NCBI GenBank assembly: GCA_964507645.1
Contig: CAZDPU010000002.1
Span: 1-64,000 of the forward strand
DNA: 64,000 nucleotides
Reading direction: 5' to 3'
Source: UBA6624 sp964507645
Lineage (GTDB): Bacteria; UBP7; UBA6624
Shown: positions 49,767 through 57,485 of the stretch, one piece after another
Position numbering within the stretch: the stretch's first letter is position 1
Layout: the number at the start of each line of letters is the position of its first letter
Translations under genes and position numbers: made by a program
The notes under the pieces: model-generated
Databases searched by the model: none
Seen by the model: only the letters and a program-made list of their open reading frames with translations
Told to the model about the DNA's origin: nothing

Positions 49767-50443
49767 TACTCTTCACCCTCCTCAAACTCGATTCCCCGCA
49801 ACTCAGTCAACATATTTTTCTCATGAACAAGGAATGCATCCAATGTTATAGGAACACCGTCTTGAGCAGTTTCACCAAAGTTTACATCAGTAGCAATAGC
49901 GCCAATCTCCATAATTTCCAATGGGCTCTCCGTAACTGCTCTTGAGATAAAACCTTTTATTGGGTATATGCCTTCAAAGTCATACATCCTGGCAACACCA
50001 TTGTTATCTGGAATAACCCTAAAAGCTCCATTGCTAAAGCCAACAACAGGAACAGCAATGTTTCTTACATCTCTATTCCAGAGATGGAGAACATAAACCT
50101 CGCCAGGAAAGAATTGTGGATGACCAGAAATCCTTGTAGTCAAGCCTTCAAAAACTCCTCCTGGATGATCAATCTCAATGTAAACATTGTCGCCAACTTT
50201 TTGATAGCTTGGGAAACCCTCTATATTGTTCATCAGGTCTTCCTGAACCTTGACTGTCACATATGTCCTTTTCCAAAATCTTTCAGAATTGTCTATTCGA
50301 TACTCATAAGAAACAACCTCTCCAAGAATAGCAAAGTCAGTAGCCCTGACAGACTCTTCCAAAGAAAGATTGCTAAAAGTATGAGAATCCAATCGAAGGA
50401 CGCTCATAATGAAAAGCATGCAAAAGATAAAATATTTTTTCAT
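49766..50443 (-). CDS. Exported protein of unknown function paired with the metzincin
   Basis: A 225-residue exported protein with a signal peptide. It has no family I can name. The strand-rich body (F-A-I-L-G-E-V-V-S-Y-E, Y-V-T-V-K-V-Q-E-D-L, I-S-G-H-P-Q-F-F-P-G-E-V-Y-V-L-H-L-W, S-N-G-A-F-R-V) is like small proteins I associate with secreted matrixin genes in other bacteria. It shares one base with the metzincin start and is first in the operon. The ATG at 50443 has AGGAG upstream; a TTG at 50449 is less likely. Confidence 0.7.
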   Translation of the reverse strand: MKKYFIFCMLFIMSVLRLDSHTFSNLSLEESVRATDFAILGEVVSYEYRIDNSERFWKRTYVTVKVQEDLMNNIEGFPSYQKVGDNVYIEIDHPGGVFEGLTTRISGHPQFFPGEVYVLHLWNRDVRNIAVPVVGFSNGAFRVIPDNNGVARMYDFEGIYPIKGFISRAVTESPLEIMEIGAIATDVNFGETAQDGVPITLDAFLVHEKNMLTELRGIEFEEGEE

Positions 50444-50552
50444 AATCAATAACTCCTATTGTTGTTTAAACCTAGAAATTATAAACACAAAATTGGGATA
50501 TTTGCAGCAACTAAGCCCCAAAGTATGATTACTACGTAATCCATAGGCAATT
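50444..50552. promoter_or_regulatory. Divergent intergenic region with -10 elements on both strands
   Basis: Facing left, a perfect TATAAT lies at 50483-50478, about 35 bases before the exported-protein gene, without a good -35. Facing right, TTGCAG (50502-50507) and TATGAT (50524-50529) are 16 bases apart and would start transcription about 15 bases before the ATG at 50553. No gene is seen in the gap. Confidence 0.38.
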
Positions 50553-51236
50553 ATGTTGGAATATTTGAAAATGACAAAAGATTTCGGTATCGTGATACCT
50601 TTGGACGAAATTCCAAACCTAATTTGGAATCTTTCAATGATATACCTTTTCTTTCAAGCATATCGGCTAGGCCTAAAAGTAAAAGAATACCTGATAGCTG
50701 TTTTGATAATTTCTATAACCGTTGTGTTATTTGGTTTTGGCTCTAGCGAAGCCCCAAACAATCCAATTCTTGCAGTCATTGTTATGTTATTGGCTGTAGC
50801 TATTGGAACAGTTTTTTTAGTGATGCTCGTGAAAAACGCCGAAAGCAAGGATATTGGATTTGGTCAGCTCGGGCGCTTAAAGCGTAGTAAAAATGTCGAA
50901 GAAACATACCGAAAAAACCTCTACATAAACAATCAATTCAAGATTTGGGTGAGAAGCAAACAAAACCCTTTCAACCTAAACGAAGATGATCGCGACCATG
51001 AATTTGAAAAACTGTATGCAATGGGAGAACTTGAAAGATGCAGGAGAAGATTGAATGAAATGGGAATAGAAGGTGTTGACAGATCTTCTGGAATTTATAC
51101 CGCATTCAGCCAATATGCAACAGAACTTGCGAGATTCGACAGGGCTGTTATGAAAAGCTACAAAGGAAAAAAGGTCTACGGCATTGAGGATGACCCTGCG
51201 GGAGCCAAGATAGACAAATGGGCAAAAAGAGACTAA
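50553..51236 (+). CDS. Hypothetical membrane protein with cytoplasmic charged domain
   Basis: A 227-residue protein I do not recognise. Three hydrophobic segments in the first half (about 18-90) are followed by a hydrophilic, R/K/E-rich domain with T-Y-R-K-N-L-Y-I-N-N-Q-F-K and R-F-D-R-A-V-M-K-S-Y. It is a single gene, convergent with the GIY-YIG-like gene with one base between the stops. A weak AGG precedes the ATG. Confidence 0.65.
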   Translation: MLEYLKMTKDFGIVIPLDEIPNLIWNLSMIYLFFQAYRLGLKVKEYLIAVLIISITVVLFGFGSSEAPNNPILAVIVMLLAVAIGTVFLVMLVKNAESKDIGFGQLGRLKRSKNVEETYRKNLYINNQFKIWVRSKQNPFNLNEDDRDHEFEKLYAMGELERCRRRLNEMGIEGVDRSSGIYTAFSQYATELARFDRAVMKSYKGKKVYGIEDDPAGAKIDKWAKRD

Positions 51237-51237
51237 A

Positions 51238-51651
51238 TCAATTCCACCAAGCACCCCAACCTTTATCTTGTATTTCTTTAGCATAATCTTCTTCTAATTT
51301 TTTTGCTTTGTCTTTAATTCTTTTTAAAACTCCTTTTGTGGCGCTCATTTTAATCATTGTCCAACCACTTTTACTTTTTCTAAACCTGGAAGAAAAACCC
51401 TCTTTTCCGTATTTCTTAACCCAATAGGATGCCAGTGATGTTTTTCCCGGTTTTTTATATTTGCCTGTATGTTGGTTACGTCTTTTTTTAGGGTGTTTTG
51501 AAGTTTCACCAACATATATACATGGCGAACCTAGTTTGTATTTTTTGTTTCTTATAAAAAACTTTTCTTTATCCTCCTCGCTAAATAAAGATATGTCCAA
51601 ATCTATAAAGTAAACCCAATGATAATAATATTTTCCACACCTACTCTTCAT
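51238..51651 (-). CDS. Small GIY-YIG-nuclease-like protein
   Basis: A 137-residue basic protein. The strand Y-H-W-V-Y-F-I-D-L, the segment C-I-Y-V-G-E-T followed by R-R-N-Q-H and a late acidic residue in K-K-L-E-E-D-Y-A match the GIY-YIG pattern (V-Y-x-I ... Y-V-G-x-T ... R-x-x-x-H ... E), with a longer insert between the first two motifs. There is no partner domain. It could be a stray homing-type or DNA-processing nuclease; the start overlaps the upstream small gene by 11 bases. No other mobile-element sign is near. Confidence 0.68.
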   Translation of the reverse strand: MKSRCGKYYYHWVYFIDLDISLFSEEDKEKFFIRNKKYKLGSPCIYVGETSKHPKKRRNQHTGKYKKPGKTSLASYWVKKYGKEGFSSRFRKSKSGWTMIKMSATKGVLKRIKDKAKKLEEDYAKEIQDKGWGAWWN

Positions 51652-51949
51652 TCAACTTGATCCTTTTGAAAAAGACAGATAAATACATCGAAAAACCGAT
51701 AATTGGAATTGCTCCAAAATTCATCATCACAATAAACATCAACCCTTCAAGAAGCCCCATTGTCGCAAAGAACTCTGAATTGACTGCTTCAAAAACCCCA
51801 AACCCCACAAAAACCCATCCTGCAACACTAAATTTTGAAACTCGATTCTTGTTTGAGTTTGGATGATTGGAAAAATAATCATTCATCCTGTTTGAAACAG
51901 CAAAAAGAATCCAAAGACTTACTGCAAGCGAAAAATAACCCACTAGCAT
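51641..51949 (-). CDS. Small hypothetical membrane protein
   Basis: A 102-residue protein with three hydrophobic segments separated by a short charged loop (S-N-H-P-N-S-N-K-N-R). No family recognised. It overlaps aroQ by seven bases and the GIY-YIG-like gene by 11, so it is transcribed with the aromatic-amino-acid operon, but a functional link is not evident. Confidence 0.6.
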   Translation of the reverse strand: MLVGYFSLAVSLWILFAVSNRMNDYFSNHPNSNKNRVSKFSVAGWVFVGFGVFEAVNSEFFATMGLLEGLMFIVMMNFGAIPIIGFSMYLSVFFKRIKLNEE

Positions 51950-52374
51950 CCTCGCATCAGGAACCTGAGAGCCATCTTGTAACCTTCAAAACCGAATCCA
52001 GATATCACAGGTTGCCCTGCATCAGCTGTAATAAGCTGTTTCCTCCATGACTCAGGCCTAGAATGAACGGCTGAAAGATGAACCTCAACAACTGGAATAT
52101 CTAAACCTTTCAAAGAATCACGTATTGAAAAGGAACTGTGAGATAAGGCCCCCGGATTAATTATCAATGCATCAAAATTACCTGAAAGCCCATTTATGCA
52201 ATCAACTATGGCACCTTCTCCTGAAAGATTTTTGAATTCCAAAAATGCTTTTTTTGACTCAACCCAAATCTTGATTTTTGACTTTTCTTCTTTTGAAGAA
52301 AGCCCCCCATAAACCTCAGGCTCTCTAACGCCAACCATGTTAAGGTTTGGCCCTTCTAAAAGAAGAATTTTCAT
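51943..52374 (-). CDS. aroQ: 3-dehydroquinate dehydratase, type II
   Basis: A 143-residue type II dehydroquinase of the shikimate pathway. I-L-L-L-E-G-P-N-L-N opens it, the catalytic Tyr is in R-E-P-E-V-Y-G, and E-V-H-L-S carries the catalytic His. The active-site loop reads N-P-G-A-L-S-H-S-S instead of the common N-P-G-A-Y-T-H-T-S. ATG 52374 overlaps the aroKB stop as ATGA and is preferred to an upstream in-frame ATG. Confidence 0.92.
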   Translation of the reverse strand: MKILLLEGPNLNMVGVREPEVYGGLSSKEEKSKIKIWVESKKAFLEFKNLSGEGAIVDCINGLSGNFDALIINPGALSHSSFSIRDSLKGLDIPVVEVHLSAVHSRPESWRKQLITADAGQPVISGFGFEGYKMALRFLMRGC

Positions 52375-53894
52375 GATATCAAGTCTAACCATTTTTCTGC
52401 AGGAGGGTTTGTTAAATTACAGACTTTCAAATTGCCAATTTCCTTAGGGTAAACAACATTCAAACCACCACTTGTCCACTTTTTATCTTTTTGTAAAGAG
52501 TCAACAAAAGTCAATGGATCAACATCAAATGGTTGAGTATTTGTTGGCAACCCTAACATCTTTACCTTTTCTTCAATTGTTTTAGCTGTTCCTTTTTTTG
52601 TCAACCCTTCCAATTCTGCCCACTTGGAAATCGCAAGCATTCCTAAAGAAACAGCTTCTCCATGCCTGATTTTCCTTGATGCTGCCAACTCGATTGCATG
52701 TCCTACAGTATGTCCAAAATTAAGGAAAATCCTTCTACCCTTGTTGTCATAAACGTCCCCGTCAACATAATCACACTTCAAAGCAACAACCCTTTTTATA
52801 TATTCATTAAGAACAACCAGATTTTGATCTTTAATCTTTTCAACATCCTTGGAAAAATCATCAAATAAAACCTTGTCCAAGCAACTCATCTTCAACATCT
52901 CTGCAGTTCCGCTGATGTAGTCTTCATAAGGCAAAGTTGGTAAAAATGAAGAATCTATCCTTATTGATTTTGGTAAATGAAAACTTCCTGCAAGATTTTT
53001 TACAGAGTCTATATTTACAGCAAATTTACCACCAATTGCAGCATCAACCATGCTTAAAAGGGTTGTCGGGATCAAATGTATAGGAACCCCCCTTAAATGT
53101 ATTGATGACGCAAAACCCACAACATCAGAAATTGCACCCCCGCCCATGACAACAACACATCCATCTCTTGAAAGCCCCAAATCCTTAAAAGATTTCAACA
53201 TTATTTCGACATTCTTGTAATTCTTAGCCTTTTCAGAACCTTCAAAATTCAAAACCTGAACAGCACCTTTTGGAAATGCAAAAGAATAACTAGACAGTTT
53301 GTCTTCAACCACCCCAATCCAATGGGTCTCATCAATTGAATAAGAAGAAGAACCCCATCCAAAAATAATATTATGTTTCTTGTTGACTATCTTTATGCTT
53401 GTTCCAAGGGTTCTTAAAACAAGAGAAACAACCTCTCCAATTGACCTTCCCGAGGTGTTAATCTTTATGCCTAAAGAATTATGATCTTCTCTCTCTTTGT
53501 AAAGTTCATATCTTCGATCCCATAGTGGCCTATCGTTACCGTTTCCAATCCTTTTTTCAATTTCCTCAATTGGAGCAACAAGCCTAACAACATGTTGTTT
53601 TTTCAAGAAATTTTTTATATCTGGATCTTGATCTGAACCTCCTCCAATAGAAATCACCTTTTCAGAATCGGCTAATTCCAGAATAACCTTTTTCTCTTCT
53701 TTCCTAAAAGAACCTTCACCTTCCTTTGAAAAAAATTCTTCTGTATTCTTGCAAGAATTACTTTTACAAATAATTTCATCGGTATCAATAAAATCTTGTC
53801 CAAGATGTTTTGATAGCCTTTTGCCAACTGAGGTTTTTCCAGTTCCCATGAAACCGGCAATAAAAATTGTTTTTTTCACTTCTTCTGTAACCAT
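52371..53894 (-). CDS. aroKB: Shikimate kinase / 3-dehydroquinate synthase fusion
   Basis: A 507-residue fusion. Residues 1-165 are a shikimate kinase with P-loop G-F-M-G-T-G-K-T-S-V-G-K and D-T-D-E. Residues about 175-507 are a 3-dehydroquinate synthase with M-G-G-G-A-I-S-D-V-V-G-F, I-G-G-K-F-A-V-N and L-N-F-G-H-T-V-G-H-A-I-E. It covers steps two and five of the shikimate pathway. The ATG lies 19 bases inside aroC; a GTG at 53879 that overlaps the aroC stop (GTGA) is an alternative. The same fusion is known from Thermotoga. Confidence 0.93.
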   Translation of the reverse strand: MVTEEVKKTIFIAGFMGTGKTSVGKRLSKHLGQDFIDTDEIICKSNSCKNTEEFFSKEGEGSFRKEEKKVILELADSEKVISIGGGSDQDPDIKNFLKKQHVVRLVAPIEEIEKRIGNGNDRPLWDRRYELYKEREDHNSLGIKINTSGRSIGEVVSLVLRTLGTSIKIVNKKHNIIFGWGSSSYSIDETHWIGVVEDKLSSYSFAFPKGAVQVLNFEGSEKAKNYKNVEIMLKSFKDLGLSRDGCVVVMGGGAISDVVGFASSIHLRGVPIHLIPTTLLSMVDAAIGGKFAVNIDSVKNLAGSFHLPKSIRIDSSFLPTLPYEDYISGTAEMLKMSCLDKVLFDDFSKDVEKIKDQNLVVLNEYIKRVVALKCDYVDGDVYDNKGRRIFLNFGHTVGHAIELAASRKIRHGEAVSLGMLAISKWAELEGLTKKGTAKTIEEKVKMLGLPTNTQPFDVDPLTFVDSLQKDKKWTSGGLNVVYPKEIGNLKVCNLTNPPAEKWLDLIS

Positions 53895-54982
53895 TCAGGA
53901 AAGCTTTTCAAATAATCGCTCCAACGCTGTGTCCATTGATCAAAAGTTCCTCTCCCAAGCATTGATCCAACCGATTCCAAAACAATTAAAGAGGCCAATG
54001 ATTTTGCAATAACGCTAATCGCTGGCACCACAACGACATCACTCCTAATGTAAGGAGATTCAGTTTTTTCTCCAGTTTTGAGATTTATTGAAGGGAGAGG
54101 TTTTCTTTGGGTTGAAATTGGTTTTGACCAAAGTTTCACAATGATTGGCTTTCCGTTTGTTCTCCCTCCTTCAAGGCCACCAGCATAATTTGTTTCTTCG
54201 TCAATTAAATCATGAGCTTCATAACCCATCTTTCCTGAAACATCAAGACCCTCTCCAAAAGAAATTCCCTTTATAGAAGGGATGCTTAACAAAGCCTGTC
54301 CAAGTCGTGAAGATAATTTGCTCATTGGCATATCAGATTCCCCAATCCCAGGAGGAAGATTTTTGATTATGAGGGATACTGAACCTCCTAGAGTTGTCCC
54401 TTCCTTCCCTGCATTTTTAATTGCTTTAATGGCATCATCGTAGGTCTTTTCATTTGGCCAATTCAAATTATTTTCAACACTTAGATCAACCTCTCCACAA
54501 GATACATCTCCAATTGATTCGACATAGGAAAAAATTTCTGTATCAGATAAATCCTGCAGAAGAGAAAGAGCGATTCCTCCCATCGCTGTCCTGATTGCGG
54601 TTTCCCTGGCACTAGCTCTTTCTGCAATCGCTTTTGGTGGCATTCCCGTTCTGATGCTTCCAGAAAAATCTGCGTGGCCAGGCCTGACTCTCCAATCTTC
54701 TTCTTTGGGTGGTTCTTTTTGTCCTTTGTTTGATATCTTCAACAACAATGGAGAACCTACTGTCTTCCCTTTCCAAAGACCACCAATAACCTCAATAGTA
54801 TCATTTTCAAAACTTTGTCGTTGGCTTCGCCCAAAACCTTTCGAACGCTCCGCTAGAAGATGGTTAGCAAGTGAAGGTTCAAACTTCCATCCGGGGGGAA
54901 GCCCATAAATAATCCCTATAAGGCATTCCCCATGAGAGTCTCCTGCTGTAGCCCAATGTATTCCACCTTTGTAAGTTTTCAT
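53876..54982 (-). CDS. aroC: Chorismate synthase
   Basis: A 368-residue FMN-dependent enzyme making chorismate from EPSP. Family blocks are G-D-S-H-G-E-C-L, the R-P-G-H-A-D-F-S-G segment, A-R-E-T-A-I-R-T and G-G-L-E-G-G-R-T-N-G. The start at ATG 54982 overlaps the aroE stop as ATGA; ATG 54991 is the alternative. C-terminal W-T-Q-R-W-S-D-Y-L-K is longer than in E. coli but harmless. Confidence 0.95.
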   Translation of the reverse strand: MKTYKGGIHWATAGDSHGECLIGIIYGLPPGWKFEPSLANHLLAERSKGFGRSQRQSFENDTIEVIGGLWKGKTVGSPLLLKISNKGQKEPPKEEDWRVRPGHADFSGSIRTGMPPKAIAERASARETAIRTAMGGIALSLLQDLSDTEIFSYVESIGDVSCGEVDLSVENNLNWPNEKTYDDAIKAIKNAGKEGTTLGGSVSLIIKNLPPGIGESDMPMSKLSSRLGQALLSIPSIKGISFGEGLDVSGKMGYEAHDLIDEETNYAGGLEGGRTNGKPIIVKLWSKPISTQRKPLPSINLKTGEKTESPYIRSDVVVVPAISVIAKSLASLIVLESVGSMLGRGTFDQWTQRWSDYLKSFPEWLQKK

Positions 54983-55692
54983 ATACCCCACCTAAAGTAA
55001 GCGTGCCTTGCTTGAGATACAAACATCCCCCAACCATCAAAAGTCAGCAAACCACTTTTTTCAGCTTTAATTAAAAAGTCTGACCTTTTCTTGTAATTCA
55101 AGTCCCAAGCACAAACGCAATTCTTCAACACTGAAAAATTATCATAAGGCAATTCTTCAGGAGTTGCATTAACTATTCCATATACACTGGAAGAATAGTC
55201 TTTCACCTCATCATAAGATATTGTCTTAAACCTGGAAGCAGTGTTTTTTTTCTTATTTCTTGAAACAACAATTGGCTTGGATCCATGATTCTTCAAGGCA
55301 TCACTGCAAGCCCTAGAAGCACCTCCAGATCCCAAAACAAGCCATGTTTTATTGCGTGGAATTGATTTATTTTGAAGTTCATTGAAGAACCCTAACGTAT
55401 CCGTATTGTCTCCAATTAAGATATTTTTTTTCCAATAAAGCAAATTTACCGACCTACACCTTACCGCCTCACTAGTGAGCATTTCCGCTGCCCCATAAGC
55501 AACACTCTTGAAGGGGGATGTTATATTTGCTGCAAGTAAATCTTTCATAATCAAAACAAGCTCTTTTTCCTTAAGGGATTCTTTTTTTTGAATTTTTACA
55601 TATCTAACAAAACTGTTGAGCAATCTTTGGTTGTGCCAATCTGGCGAAGCAGAATCACTTACAGAGGAACCTATAATTGCAACTTTCTTCAT
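54979..55692 (-). CDS. aroE: Shikimate dehydrogenase (divergent AroE)
   Basis: A 237-residue NADP-dependent shikimate dehydrogenase, somewhat short (family about 270). I-I-G-S-S-V-S-D-S-A-S-P binds shikimate, the catalytic Lys is in I-T-S-P-F-K, and G-D-N-T-D-T-L-G-F is intact. V-L-G-S-G-G-A-S-R-A is the nucleotide loop. ATGA overlap with aroA and position inside the aro operon confirm the role. Confidence 0.9.
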   Translation of the reverse strand: MKKVAIIGSSVSDSASPDWHNQRLLNSFVRYVKIQKKESLKEKELVLIMKDLLAANITSPFKSVAYGAAEMLTSEAVRCRSVNLLYWKKNILIGDNTDTLGFFNELQNKSIPRNKTWLVLGSGGASRACSDALKNHGSKPIVVSRNKKKNTASRFKTISYDEVKDYSSSVYGIVNATPEELPYDNFSVLKNCVCAWDLNYKKRSDFLIKAEKSGLLTFDGWGMFVSQARHAYFRWGI

Positions 55693-56933
55693 TTGATATT
55701 TACACCGAGTGATCTAAAGGTGTCAACCCATCCTGGGAATGCAACATTTCCCATGCCAGGATTACCAATATCGACTCCATTTTTACTACAAGCTCCTGCA
55801 ACAGCCGCAGCTAAAATAATCCTATGATCTGAAGAGTTTCCCAAAACTCCGCCTACAAGGCTATCCCTCTTTCCATGGATAATCAAATCATCATCCACAA
55901 TTTCTGCATCACCGCCAAAAGAATTGACTAGATTGCAAGAAGACATGAGCCTGTTTGATTCTTTGTTACCCAATATGCCATTTGTTTTAAAAGTGACTTT
56001 GCAATTTAAATTGCTACACAAGACAGCAGCTAAAGGAACTTCGTCTATCATGTCCATGAGTTCCTGATCTTCAACAATCAATTCCGAATGAATGTTGTTT
56101 TTATTAAAACTGGACGAAACAGTCCCAATTGATTCTGGCCATTCGGACTCCTTGGCTATATTCAAATCTCCACCTAGGTTTTCGATCAACCTCAAAAATC
56201 CAGATCTTCTTTTATTTGTAAGCACTTTTGAATAAATGCTTGAACCTGGCGTTAAAGCGGCCAAGCCTGCCAAAACAGCAAATGCAGAAGCATCTGGAGG
56301 AATATCAATCCAAATTGGTTCATTATTTGTTCTCTTTTTAGGCCAACAGTCAGCCCAAGAATAAAGTCTTTCAGAATGATCCCTGCTTAGGGGTTTTTCT
56401 TTCCAGGAAAAACCCAATCCCGTGCTGGCAGAAGCTATCAACAAAGACCCTTTCCTTGTCCCACTTCCAGGATTTATCTCCAAATCAATATCTCCTTTTA
56501 TTCTTCCTTTTGTGAAGACTGGGAAATGCTCATTTTCACTCTTAACAAAAGCTCCCCAGGCAATTAAATCTTTTTCTAGGTCCCCAACCCTTCTTGAACA
56601 TAGGTTTTCATCTCCTGTAATTTCCGCAGTTATTCCGTTTGATGCAGCCCATGCAAGAGAAAACCTTGCAGTAGTCGCAGAATTACCAGCATCAATTTTT
56701 ACATTTTCTGGATTTTTATAAGGGGGAGAAACCTTTAAACTCCCTCTATATCTTTCTATCTTTGCCCCAAAAGACCTTATTGCCTTGAGTGCGCTTCTGC
56801 AATCTCTGCCAACAGATTCATTATTGATTATCACAGGATGCATCAAACCTAAAAAATAAGCTCTTATTGTTATTGATTTATCACCAGGAACCTTGACTCT
56901 CCCTTTGAGATTTTCACTTCGAAAAATTTTCAT
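55689..56933 (-). CDS. aroA: 3-phosphoshikimate 1-carboxyvinyltransferase (EPSP synthase)
   Basis: A 414-residue enolpyruvyl transferase of the shikimate pathway. V-P-G-D-K-S-I-T-I-R-A binds PEP and phosphate, I-D-A-G-N-S-A-T-T-A-R is the central signature, and D-M-I-D-E-V-P-L is the catalytic Asp segment. The loop that contains Gly96 in E. coli reads N-S-A here, i.e. the usual G-T is replaced by S-A; this may change inhibitor binding. It overlaps both neighbours by four bases (ATGA). Confidence 0.94.
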   Translation of the reverse strand: MKIFRSENLKGRVKVPGDKSITIRAYFLGLMHPVIINNESVGRDCRSALKAIRSFGAKIERYRGSLKVSPPYKNPENVKIDAGNSATTARFSLAWAASNGITAEITGDENLCSRRVGDLEKDLIAWGAFVKSENEHFPVFTKGRIKGDIDLEINPGSGTRKGSLLIASASTGLGFSWKEKPLSRDHSERLYSWADCWPKKRTNNEPIWIDIPPDASAFAVLAGLAALTPGSSIYSKVLTNKRRSGFLRLIENLGGDLNIAKESEWPESIGTVSSSFNKNNIHSELIVEDQELMDMIDEVPLAAVLCSNLNCKVTFKTNGILGNKESNRLMSSCNLVNSFGGDAEIVDDDLIIHGKRDSLVGGVLGNSSDHRIILAAAVAGACSKNGVDIGNPGMGNVAFPGWVDTFRSLGVNIK

Positions 56934-57478
56934 TTAAAAAACCATCTTGAATTAAATTTAACATTAGATAAAAATGAATCCGGATGAAAAAGAAATCCTG
57001 CCCAAGGAAAATTCTTTCCCTTTAAAGCTAACACCTCATTCTCTTCTGAAAATCCAATTGGAATCAATTCATCTGGAATTGGATTCCTAATCATCAAACT
57101 GTTATATCTTGGAACTAGCAATGGGGAATCATACTCAGTAAAGAAATCATTCTGATGAAACATCTTCACATTCTCTCCATGACAAGGATTGCCATTAGCT
57201 TCAACAACTCCTCCAAAATAATGTGTAATTAATTGGCAACCCAAACATATTCCAAGCATGGGCCTATTGCCCCAAGAGTCAATTAAATCAATACTTTTCT
57301 GCCAATCCCCCGGACATCCCGGACCAGGGCCTAGGACCAAAAGATCATAATTTTCCAAGCACTCAACTGAAATATTGTCAGAAACATCAACATCACACCC
57401 CCCAAGGGAAAGCCAAGATTCAACATTCCTTGTAAAGGAATCCTCGTGATTGATAAGCAGGGTCTTGATTTTTTTCAA
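56930..57478 (-). CDS. TrpG/PabA-type glutamine amidotransferase
   Basis: A 182-residue class-I amidotransferase that would supply ammonia to anthranilate or aminodeoxychorismate synthase. The nucleophile is in L-G-I-C-L-G-C-Q-L and the catalytic His in F-L-F-H-P-D-S. The usual triad Glu of H-P-E-S is Asp here. No trpE or pabB is in the window. The start is a TTG at 57478, seven bases after purF. It heads the aro genes. Confidence 0.85.
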   Translation of the reverse strand: MKKIKTLLINHEDSFTRNVESWLSLGGCDVDVSDNISVECLENYDLLVLGPGPGCPGDWQKSIDLIDSWGNRPMLGICLGCQLITHYFGGVVEANGNPCHGENVKMFHQNDFFTEYDSPLLVPRYNSLMIRNPIPDELIPIGFSEENEVLALKGKNFPWAGFLFHPDSFLSNVKFNSRWFFK

Positions 57479-57485
57479 TTTCTTT

